From Gyromitra esculenta (Eukaryota > Ascomycota > Pezizomycetes > Pezizales > Discinaceae), in contig JBCAML010000002.1 of NCBI GenBank assembly GCA_038503075.1, positions 558,001-622,000 on the forward strand: 64,000 nt of DNA. The letters are read 5' to 3'. The notes beneath the pieces were generated by a model. The model was given only the letters and a program-made list of their open reading frames with translations, did no database searches and had not been told where the DNA came from. The position numbers and the translations under genes are program-made. Shown piece by piece: positions 54,820-64,000 of the stretch (positions are counted from its first letter, which is position 1; each line of letters begins with the position of its first letter).

Positions 54820-56503
54820 ATGCCTCCAAAAGCCAGCACATCATCTACACCCGCTATTACAGCACCCCCTGAGGTCCTCGCTATTACCTGGGAACCCAAG
54901 GAGCTTGCGGTCAGGCAAGATGATCTCTTGCAGCTAATCAAAAACCCACGCTCTACCATTCAGAAGTACATCCCCGAAATTAAGCCACCATGGACAGAGA
55001 GCACCACAGTTACTGTTCTAGAATTCTTCAATACAGTCCAAGATGCGCTGAAGGAATATGTTGACATAAACGTTCAAAAATCATCCTCTATAATCAGCAT
55101 TCTTGTGGAACGGCAGAAAGCAGAACAGTTTGTCTTGGGAGAGGCAATGAAATACCTGAATGAAGAAATACTAGGCTGCCAGAGGATCATCCAACAACTT
55201 TTAACAGAGAAAACTCAAGTTCTTGATGATCCAATGAAGCTAGATATCCCAGAAGCAGTCTCTTTCACCCCTAACTTCTTGCTCCAGATTCAGGAAGCAA
55301 TTGATAACGGCCAGCTACACATTCAACCACCCCCGCTGCCACCAAAGAAGAAGAAAGGAAAGCACCAAGAGAGAGCTAACACTTTTTCACGGATATGAAT
55401 GGGTAAATGGGTCAAGGATATTGTATGTGTTGTGATAGGATCTCGGTTAGGATTATAATGTTTTGGTGTTTCGGTTGTCATCGGTTATGAGTCATAGCGG
55501 TTGGAAAGCGGGGTATTTAAAGGATTGATTTTGTTCACTTGTATCTTTTTCTCCTTCTCTCCTTAAGCAACATTCTTACTTTACTTCTAGTGTACTGCTT
55601 TAATACTACGTCAATTCTACCTCAGAATCCCTGCCGTCGCTGTCGCTGTGAAAACATTACACTTAACTCGCCTGGAGTTAAACCCACATAGGACCTGTAG
55701 AAACATTGTATACCTTGTTGCTTGACCTTTCGTTTAAGTAGCTCTGCTCACCTTCAGGGATACTGAAGGGCTTAACAAAGGTCAAACCATGAGACACTTT
55801 CTCCCTGGAAGAATTTCCTATAACTATTCAAGCTAAACCTCCCTCCCAAGAACCAAAGACGCCAGCAAATCTGAGAGATACTGCCGTCGCTCCTCCTAGG
55901 AATTCAACCCCACTCCCCCCATCGCTGCCACCTCCCAGATTAGGCGATGATCTAACAGCATTTGGACGAGGACCACCTCCGCCAGGACCCCCGCCCCCAT
56001 GGGCTAATCTCACTCCAGGAAACAGTGGCGAGGCTAGTAGAAACGGAAGGGTTAGGAAGGAGGAAGAAACCGGAGGAGATGGAGGAGGAGATGGAGGAGG
56101 AGATGGAGGAATAGGTGGCGGTAGTGCAGGAGGAGGATTGACTGGAGAAGGAGGAGGAGGAGACCTGGGAGATGATAGTAGCAGTGGAAGCTCACTAGGA
56201 GGAGAAGGAGATAAAAGGAAATGGAGGAAGTATTTTCGCAAGAAGGGATGGGAGCAGGAGGACAGAATGTTTAGACATATCGAAGCAATGATGTCCGGCG
56301 GAACCACATCACCCTCCACCAACAGAGGCAGAGAACCAAAAGCACCTCAGCCCAGCAAGTTAAAGGGTGAAGCCAGCGATGTGGACCGATTCCTCTGCCA
56401 ATGCAAAAATGTCTTCATCATTGAGGCATCCAGTTTCCAGCAAGAATCAATTAAGATCCGCTACACTGGCAACCTCCTAGAGGGCCAAGCAGCAGTCAAC
56501 TGG
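54820..56503 (+). pseudogene. Second Gypsy-like gag (gag2), interrupted by copy A6 and a LINE
   Basis: It starts MPPKASTSSTPAITAPPEVL. A helical N-terminal region (EFFNTVQDALKEYVDINVQK) and a basic stretch (PPPLPPKKKKGKHQERA) precede copy A6. Removing A6 restores ERANTF to SLEEFPITIQ. A Pro/Gly-rich linker, then KRKWRKYFRKKGWEQEDRMF and the Gag domain start (PKAPQPSKLKGEASDVDRFL, IRYTGNLLEGQAAVNW) follow. The frame is cut at 56503 by LINE copy 1. Related to, but clearly diverged from, gag1. Confidence 0.85.
55385..55794 (+). mobile_element. Family A copy A6, complete, in gag2
   Basis: 410 bp, TTTCACGG...CCATGAGA, target duplication CACTT (55380-55384 and 55795-55799). Confidence 0.92.
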
Positions 56504-56910
56504 TTTTTTTTTTTTTTTTGTTTAAATCATTTGATTTTTGTTTCTAGGTACAAAACTGCTTATGCAACACGAAGGTTATGAAGTCAAAACACCTATCCCC
56601 AACAGTGACCATCCACACCCCAGGATAACAAAAGAAAGATATAAAGGAAAAATAAAAACCAAACCTATAGGCATACCTATAGGGAAGTGACCCCATTGAT
56701 CATAACAATGATCCCGCAATATATGACTTTCATAAATAAGGAGAAGTAACAATTTGGGTACTAAAATAGTAAAGAAAAAATAGATGAAGAAACAGAGACT
56801 GCAGAAAATAACTGATCTGAGGTTCCAGTGAGTGATAGAGGGTGCCAGTTATTCCACTTAGGAGGGTAACCGGTTATAGTATGCCGAATATAATTAACGA
56901 ATGGTTGCAG

Positions 56911-57644
56911 TGTAACGGGGGTAGTCCTACTGCTCTGTAGTGGGAATAGGTGTAGGAATACGGCTATTGCAAATACTAAATCAGGTTGAGATGTTAAGAG
57001 TATTTTTGTGCAAGGTACTCAATAATCTTAAGGGCTCTACTCGGTAGTATTCTGTCTGATGAGACTGGGAAGAAGAGCAACAGGTGGCGGGGTTATGCAC
57101 TATCTTTATAGTGCTGCTAACTCGCCGTCCTCTTTCTGTTCTACTCTGCTGGGGACCCGTCAAGACCCTGAGAACATGCCAAGATATTGCGAGCGGGGCA
57201 CCTCAGGATTCAGCTAATGATCACTTCGGCACTCTCCGGCACTCCTTGGTTGTTCTGTCCAGTTAGACCTTCTTGATCCGCCAGCTGCATGCCATGCCTA
57301 TGCTGAATGTAGGAATCAGCGCTGATCAGTCTACTGTTGCATGTGAGGTGTCCTGCACTTAATAGATTCCCTATTGCCGCACCAGTGGCTCTGGGCCGCT
57401 AGTATATGCATAGATGGATTGGAAACGCCACCACAGGAGCTTCCTGTGTTTGGTATCACCGGAGATATATCATTGACTCGTCAGCTAATATTATTCTCGC
57501 CGGTTCCACTCCATTGGAATAGCAGGGTAGCATGTATCCTCTGACATGTGGTAGCTACACCACTCATGTTGATCCTTACTACTTCTCTGCTTGCCCGGTA
57601 ATATTATGCTTCATGGCAGGTAACGGTATTGTAGATCCATTACA
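56911..57644 (+). mobile_element. Family B solo LTR, copy B5, in LINE ORF2
   Basis: 734 bp with intact 5-bp duplication TGCAG (56906-56910 and 57645-57649). Removing it extends ORF2 as PNQLQPFVNYIRHTITGYPP. Confidence 0.93.
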
Positions 57645-59829
57645 TGCAGTTGGTTAGGTTCATTCCAGATATCTTCAACAGAGATTAGGTCAGGGATGAA
57701 CTTTTCTCTGGCTTCTGCCCTAGCTGGGCAGCGAAGAATAGCATGCTCGAGGTCTTCATCTTCCTCTTGGCATCTGGGGCAGCATTTGGAGAGGCCCTGG
57801 GAATGCCAGGACTGATGGGCGGCAAGGTAGCTTTTGTGGGCATGTAATTGGCAGAGTCTCCCGCTCATGAAGCGATCCAATCTCATGATGGTTGGTGCAA
57901 TGGTGGAGAGGGGGTTGGTATAATAGCTGGGAGGGGGGCGTGAGGTAGCCCAAAGAGTCATGCTGAGCTCTTGGACTATTGCTGGTGTGATAGTAGGTGG
58001 TTTGGAAGAGGGTGTGAGATTGCTTTGTAGTGCGTTATTGATCATAACACACAGTTGGTCAATTGGGAGTGGTTTATTGGTTTTGGCTTTGGATGTCAAT
58101 GTTTTTAAGTTTGTTGATACACCCAGGAGGAGGTGGTGATGTGATGGCGCTAGGAAGGAATCCTCAAGTGGAAAATTACTAGGGAACCTGCCTGACACGG
58201 GGTTGTGATGTGGTGAGGCAGTCATGCTGCAAATAGCAAACTGAAGACGATATTTGTAGCAAAGTACGTTGATTGGGAGTAGTGCTGCGTTTGGGCACAA
58301 GGTGAGTGAGTTGGTTGATGTAAAGCAGTTAGTGACCCAGCGAAGTACTTTGTCCCAAAGGCGTTGGAGGAGGGTGAGAGAGGAGTTGCTGGGGGTGAAG
58401 ACAGCAGAGCCATATAGCATTGTTGGAAGAATGACAGCCTGGGCCAATCTTCTATTGTTGTATGAGGTGAGACCTGTTCCAGCTGGGGATAGGCAGCGAA
58501 GTAGAAGAAATGTTTTGTTGGCTTTCAAAAAGTGTTGTTTGAAGTGATGGAATGGTGACAGATTGGCTTCGAACCAAAGGCCAATCCATTTGACGACTTT
58601 AAGAGGGAAGAAGAGATTGTTGTTGAGAGATATGGGGAGGTTGCAGAGAGAGGATTGGTCTCTTTCTGTTCTCCAGTTGCGAAATCTGTTTTGGCGATGG
58701 AGAATGAAATGTCTAGAACTGACCCAACACGTTGCAGGTAGTTCCAGGCACATTGCAGTTGTTGTATGTTGGATCTTTCTGAGGAAGATGCAATGGTGAG
58801 GCTGAAGTCGTCAACATAGGAGAGGGTGATACCCTTTGCTAGTTTGACTTGGTGGAGTGGGGCGACATAGATGATGAAGAGCAATGGGGAGATTGAGGAA
58901 CCATGGGGTACACCAACGTCTATTGGTTCAAAGGTGAAAGGGCTTCCTTTGAAGAGTAGACGGCAGAATCTATTGGAGAGGAAGGAGAGGACCCAGTAAA
59001 CAAGATATTCAGGAGTATCTTTTTTTCTCAGCTGTTTGGCGAGAGTGTTGGCCCTGATGTTATCAAAGCCACCTTTGATGTCGAGGAAGAGTGATAAAAC
59101 CTTGCGTCCAGATGCCTGGAGAAGCTTGATTTCATGGAGGAGTGTTGTTCCAGCATCAAAGATGCTTCTGCTGGGGAGTGATCCTAGCTGGTTGGGGTGG
59201 ATTAGGCCGGCATTAAGAGCATGGTCGTAGAGGCAGAATGCTGCAATCCGTTCCAGGATCTTGGAGATAGCTTCCAGGAGCATGATAATGCGGAAGGAGG
59301 ATGGTTCGCTGTAGGAAGCTTTGCCAGCTTTTGGTAGGACAATGCAATTTGCTGCTTTTAGTGAGTTGGGGTGGATACCGTGTTGTAGGAGAGGAGTGAG
59401 AAGAGAAGGAATAGCTTCTGGATTGAGGGCGTGAATGTGTTTCCAGACTCCATATGGGATTTGGTCTGGGCCAGGGGTGGAGGTGTTTGAGGATTTACTG
59501 AGTGCTTTGGACACTTCTTCCTTTGTAATAAGTGGTACGTTATGGTGGAGGAAGCATGGAGGAGTGGGTGTAGGTGGTTGTGGTGGGAAGAAGTGTGAGA
59601 TGAGAGCTTTGTTGAGTTGGGTGGATGAGGTGATGTTTGGGAAGGTGGGTAGGTTGTCAGCATCTTTAGGTTTTTTCATCCGGTTGGCTGCCCAGAGATC
59701 TTTAACACCAGCATTGCTGATGAATTCATTCCAGTGTTTTGCTTTGGCCTTTTTGATTGCGCCAAAGTAGGCGTACCTTGCTGACTTGAGTTCAAAGTTA
59801 GTTGCCAATCCTCTTTTGAGGTCTCTGGC

Positions 59830-60977
59830 TCTCACGGTTCAGTCCCTCGTTAAGCCCTTCAGTATCCCTGAAGGTGAGCAGTGCTACTTAAGCAAGGTAC
59901 TAACACGTTTGAGGAGTGCAGTGTGTAACGGATCTACAATACCGTTACCTGCAGTGAAGCATAATAGCACCGGACAAGCAGAGAGGTAGTAAGGATCAGC
60001 ATGAGTGGTGTAGCTACCACATGTTAGAGGATACCTGCTACCCTGCTGTTCTGATGGAGTGGAACCAGCGAGAATAACATTTGCTGGCGAGCCAATGATA
60101 TATCTCCGGTGATACCAAACACAGGAAGCTCCTGTGGTGGCGTTTCCAATCCATCTATGCATATACTAGCGGCCCAGAGCCACTGGTGCGGCAATAGGGA
60201 ATCTATTAAGTGCAGGACACCTCACATGCAACAGTAGACTGATCAGCGCCGATTCCTACATCCAGCATAGGCATGGCATGCAGCTGGCGGATCAAGAAGG
60301 TCTAACTGGACAGAACAACCGAGGAGTGTCGGAGAGCGCCGAAGTGATCATTAGCTGAATCCTGAGGTGCCCCGCTCGCAAAATCTTGGCATGTTCTCAG
60401 GGTCTCGACGGGCCCCCAGCAGAGTAGAACAGAAAGAGGACGGCGAGTCAGCAGCACTATAAAGATAGTGCATGACCCCGCCACCTGTTGCTCTTCTTCC
60501 CAGTCTCATCAGACAGAATACTACTGAGTAGAGCCCTTAAGATTATTGAGTACCTTGCACGAAGATACTCTTAACATCTCAACCTGATTTAGTATTTGCA
60601 ACGGCCGTATTCCTATACCTATTCCCACTACAGAGCAGTAGGACTACCCCCGTTACACAGTGTTTCTACAAGTTCTACAGTGGATATACTTCAAGGCGAA
60701 GTATCAGCGATGTTTCACAGCGACAGCGAAGGTTCTGAGGTAGAACCTTGATAGTATTAAAATAATACAGGTAGAAGTGAAACGAGAATGTTGCTTAAGG
60801 AAAGAGAAAGAAGAAGATACGAAACGACCAAATCCCAACACTTAAATACCCCGCTTTCTGCATACCATGACTCATGCCCAATCAACAACTGAACAACAAA
60901 GTCATTATTTCATCCTAACCAAAACCGTAACAACCTACACATTATCCTTGACCCTTTACCCGTTCTTATTTATGAAA
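59830..60977 (-). mobile_element. Family A copy A8, in LINE ORF2, carrying LTR B6
   Basis: Reverse copy: TCTCACGG at 59830, decayed TTATGAAA at 60970-60977, target duplication CTGGC (59825-59829 and 60978-60982). LTR B6 splits it into 94 bp and 315 bp. Confidence 0.92.
59924..60657 (-). mobile_element. Family B solo LTR, copy B6, nested in copy A8
   Basis: 734 bp, reverse orientation, intact duplication CAGTG (59919-59923 and 60658-60662). Confidence 0.94.
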
Positions 60978-62013
60978 CTGGCAACAGAGTGGAATATGGT
61001 GCAAAGTTGTGAAATGTCGGGTGTTCACCATGCTTTTGACCACTTGGAGGGACGTTTGGATGGTGTGCATGCGACAATAGGTTGGGTCAGAGTCTTGAGG
61101 TTGTCGTTGAACCAAGTTTGGATGTTGTTGGTAATGGGTGAGGGAGTAAAGGATGCAACTGTTGTTTTGAGCAGGGGCCAGGGGGTGAGAGTCCAGTTGG
61201 GCGAGGAAGATGATTGACGGAGTTGTGGTTTTTTGATGGTGATAGATATGACAGTGTGGTCAGAGCCTGAGGCTGGGAGTTTATTTTGCCATTTAGTGAT
61301 GTAGGGAGAAAGTGGTGTGTTAGCAAATGCTATATCGATCACACCATTCCTTCTATTTGGGTCGGGAGAGTATCTGGTGAAGGATCCCAGGGTGTTGAGG
61401 AGTGAGTGGCCATGCTCAATGGCCATTTCGAAGTAAGGGGTAGATAGTGAGAGGTCTGATGACTGTAGTTTTCTTTCAGGGTCTGCAGTGTAGTGGTGTA
61501 TGTTGAAATCCCCTAAGACGAGGGTGGGAAGTTGAGATAGTGGAAATACGGTTTCAGGGGGGACTGATCTCAGATAACGGGATACATGACGGTTATAGAC
61601 ACAGTAAATGGAGAGAGAGGAAAGGTAACGGCTGAACACAGTATTGACAAAAGAAATAGAAATGCCACAAAAATCATTTCTAAAAAATAATAAAGGAACA
61701 AAGGAGATACTGGATTTAAAACTTTGGAGTATATAGAAGCAGGCGAGTACTTTTTCGCCAGCAGTAGTGGTTGGTGTGATGAGTGAATAGGCTGGTGCTG
61801 CCAAGGGTATGCCAGTATCGCAACTTGTAGGAGGTTCCTGGATTGCAACAAGCGCAGGTGGATTAGAACCAAAGGAGGAAAAAAGGGAGAGAAAAACACT
61901 ATTGGACCCATTGCAATTGTGTTGTGTAATAGTGAGGGTAGGACAATCTGTTGGTTGTTTTGTCTTCTGCAGGGAGTGTTTGGGTGTAGGGTGTCGTTGG
62001 GTTTGACTCATCA

Positions 62014-63675
62014 TTAGTTCTGGGATACTAGGCTGACTGGGTCTACCACCATGTCATCCTGGGCCTGGATTTCAATGGTGGGTGGTGAGAGTGGGCGGAG
62101 GGGGATTTTGGAAGCTCTCTGGCGTTGGGTGTCAAATGCATCTACCTTGATAGGGCATTCTGGTGAAGTGGCTGAGTGCTCATGGCTGTCACAGTTGGAG
62201 CATTTGAGGGGTTTGGTTTCGCAGCAGTCAGGCACTGGCTTCGTGTTTCCGCCCTTATCGCAGCCTGGGTTGCTGCAACGATGTTGTTCTCTGGTATGGT
62301 GTTCTGCACATAGTGGGCAGGTGGGATGTTTCTGTTTGCAAAGGGGAGCAGTGTGTCCAAAGGTGTAGCAGTTGCGACATTAGGTGATAGGTGAGAAGGA
62401 GTGCATCTTTTCGCATTTCCTGGAGCGTGAAAAGAGGCAGATGGAGTCTTTGAGTTTGGCGGCTTCTTCAGGAGCGAGGGAGATGACAACTGAGGTGGTG
62501 GCTTTATTTCTGTCGGAGAGGGCGGGTTTGAGGTATCTAGCACCTGCAATGATGATTTCGGATGAGTACTTGATGTTTGCTGCCATGGTGGCAAACAATT
62601 CTTCATTGGAGTTTGGGAGAGCGTGAACTGGAAGATTGTGGATAACATATTCCATGTGTGTTGGAGCCAAGATGAAGTCATTGAAGTGGTTATCATCCAC
62701 TGGAAGGGCTTTGTTGATTGCTTTGGTGAGGTGGGAGAAGTAAGGAACATAGTCAATTGCAGGTGCGAAGGGTGATGCCAGGATGGAAACAGTGCCGTTG
62801 CAGTTGACAGTTGCGGTGAAAGCAAGTGAGACCTTTGCATTAACCTTTTCCAAGGCCTTTGCAATGATGGAGGGGAGGATAGCTGCATGTTGGGAGGAGA
62901 GCTCGAATTCTTCTGGGACTGTCCTAGTAGCATAGAATCTGCGTTGCGAGGCAGGGAGTGGTTTGGGTTTGTTGGTTAGAGGAGCTGGTCTGGTTGGCTT
63001 TTGAAGTTGGTTTGCAGGTAGGTTTCTGTTGAATCCAGGGCAGGAACGGGCATCCGTTATCTCTAGCTGCCATCTGGCTGTTTCAGAGGGAGACATCCCT
63101 TCGCTGGTCAAGGGAAGAGCAGGTGGAACGTATGTAACTCCATTGCCTTTCCTTTTCTTATTCACCTTGGGAGGGGAAAGGGAGGAGCTGGCAGTTGCAG
63201 CAATGTTGGTGTAGATTTGGTTGGTTTGAGGGGGTTTGGAGGGTGCAGTGATAGTAGTTTTGGCTGCCCCAGTGGCAGCAAGTTGGTTGATGCCATTGAG
63301 TGCAGTGGTATGCAGTGCGAGGACGGAGGAAATATGGTCTGTGTTGTAAGAGATAATTCTCAGGTGGTTGTTGATAAGCTTGTTCTCCTGAATTAGAACG
63401 AGGCATAGGGTGAGGACGGCTTGAATATCAGACTTTCCTGTAAGGAGGGAAGTGTGAATAGTGTCAAAAAGTTCTGTGTGAGGATGGATTTGTTCGCCAA
63501 TCGCTTCACTGAGATTGCTGGCGACAGCAGAGTAGGGTGAGGGAATAATGGGGGTCAAGTTGGGGGGAGGGAGAGTGATTCTGGGGCTGTTGGCTCTGGA
63601 ATGGTGAGTAGATTGGGGAGGAAGCATACTGCTTCTCATGGGAGTGTGGGGAGTGGGTGCATTGAACTCCGACAT
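62014..63675 (-). pseudogene. LINE ORF1 (copy 1), one in-frame stop before the zinc knuckles
   Basis: It starts MSEFNAPTPHTPMRSSMLPP. A middle region resembles a LINE RNA-binding fold (VSLAFTATVNCNGTVSILAS...EYVIHNLPVHALPN). A TAA at 62380-62382 (one change from CAA) sits just before the zinc knuckles CRNCYTFGHTAPLC, CPLCAEHHTREQHRC and CSNCDSHEHSATSPEC. The final stop TAA (62016-62014) overlaps the ORF2 start codon. Confidence 0.85.
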
Positions 63676-63830
63676 CTTCTCAGATCCTAAGCAAGTTGAG
63701 GTGCGGGGTAGTGAAGCCAAATTGTTAAAGACTTTTTGCTGTGTGTAACACTGTTGCAACACAAAAAGTGAAGCTGAAATTTCAATCAGGGATGATGTAG
63801 CTGGGACGGAGGATGGCAGCAGTCTACTGG

Positions 63831-64000
63831 TTTTTTGTTTTTTGTTTAAATCATTTGATTATTGTTTCTAGGTACAAAACCGCTTATGCAACAGGAAGGT
63901 TATGAAGTCAAAAAACCTATCCCCACCAAGTAGACACCCTTAACCGCCTGGGTAACAAAAGAGAACACAAAAGAGAAACAAACTAAGTACTTCCAAAAGA
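63831..64000 (-). mobile_element. LINE copy 3, 3' end (runs off the window)
   Basis: A T-rich start (TTTTTTGTTTTTTGTTTAAATC) and the same 3' tail as copies 1 and 2 begin directly after the right target duplication of LINE copy 1. The rest lies beyond the window. Confidence 0.85.

Larger units (their letters stand above)
56740..62014 (-). pseudogene. LINE ORF2: APE-type endonuclease and reverse transcriptase
   Basis: Endonuclease (62014 to about 61200): ITQHNCNGSN, AIQEPPTSCD, LVLGDFNIHHY, GVIDIAFAN and the catalytic ASGSDHTVI. A TGA at about 61023-61025 replaces a Trp position (KWSKAW, then TPDISQL). After removing copy A8 (duplication CTGGC) the frame continues HSVARDLKRG into RT: STPGPDQIPYGVWK, LFLDIKGGFDNIRA, VGVPHGSSISPLLF and the catalytic LSYVDDF. 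One frameshift lies at about 58600-58690. The C-terminus has CCPRCQEEDEDLEHAILRCP, the usual LINE Cys/His motif. I see no RNase H domain. Confidence 0.88.
56504..63815 (-). mobile_element. LINE (non-LTR retrotransposon) copy 1, full length with nested insertions
   Basis: The A-tail (T-run 56504-56519 here) and the 5' end at 63815 are flanked by a 15-bp target duplication GCAGCAGTC(A/T)ACTGG (56489-56503 and 63816-63830) with one mismatch. Order in element sense: 5' leader, ORF1, ORF2 (endonuclease, RT, Cys/His motif), 3' tail. LTR B5 and copy A8 (itself holding LTR B6) have inserted. Without these the element is about 5.4 kb. Confidence 0.9.

Noticed and set aside
57084..57266. Recurring 60-codon frame (MAGLCTIFIVLLTRRPLSVL...) on both strands
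   Set aside because: It also lies inside each family-B LTR and is mirrored by an open frame on the opposite strand, typical of chance open frames in a repeated sequence.
1..64000. CRISPR arrays, bacterial operons, riboswitches
   Set aside because: The DNA is eukaryotic; the repeats seen are transposon ends or microsatellites, not evenly spaced direct repeats.

Overview
The window is nuclear DNA of a filamentous ascomycete. Every gene I could model has short (about 50-110 nt) GT-AG introns with CTAAC-like branch points, and the gene set is fungal: adenylate cyclase with RA and LRR domains, CRH-type GH16 wall transglycosylase, HeH/MSC inner nuclear membrane protein, Pol I second subunit. A TE-rich, gene-poor context would fit Pezizomycetes, but that placement is a guess.

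Layout. 1-3065 (-) is the N-terminal part of adenylate cyclase, cut by the window edge. 3.1-11.6 kb is gene-poor DNA with small inverted-repeat elements. 11.6-14.1 kb (+) is a SRC1/HEH-like gene. 15.4-16.8 kb (+) is a PTEN-like phosphatase, convergent with the RNase P/MRP subunit POP4 (17.0-17.8 kb, -). 19.5-23.6 kb (-) is RPA2/RPA135 with eight exons. 25.3-26.3 kb (+) is ARL8 with six exons, including a 20-nt exon. 31.5-32.9 kb (+) is a GPI-type CRH transglycosylase. 37.7-39.4 kb (-) is a fungal protein of unknown function. The spaces between these genes hold a series of short elements with terminal inverted repeats, most with TA target duplications (mariner/pogo-like MITEs).

From 39.9 kb to the end is a transposon graveyard: a truncated hAT element; two Gypsy-like gag genes; a degraded SNF2-family ATPase gene; three LINE copies (APE endonuclease plus RT); eight copies or fragments of a roughly 410-bp element (family A, ends TTTCACGG...CCGTGAGA, 5-bp target duplication); and six copies of a 734-bp solo LTR (family B, TGTAACGG...CCGTTACA, 5-bp target duplication). 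Insertions are nested up to four deep.

The main discovery is a 5.7-kb inversion (43926-49630) between two inverted family-B LTRs. The two LTRs carry swapped target duplications (AGGGC/TATCC and GCCCT/GGATA). Flipping the segment back restores matched duplications at both LTRs and at two nested family-A elements, and rejoins two separate reading frames: a Gypsy-like gag and the SNF2-like gene. This can be shown from the sequence alone.
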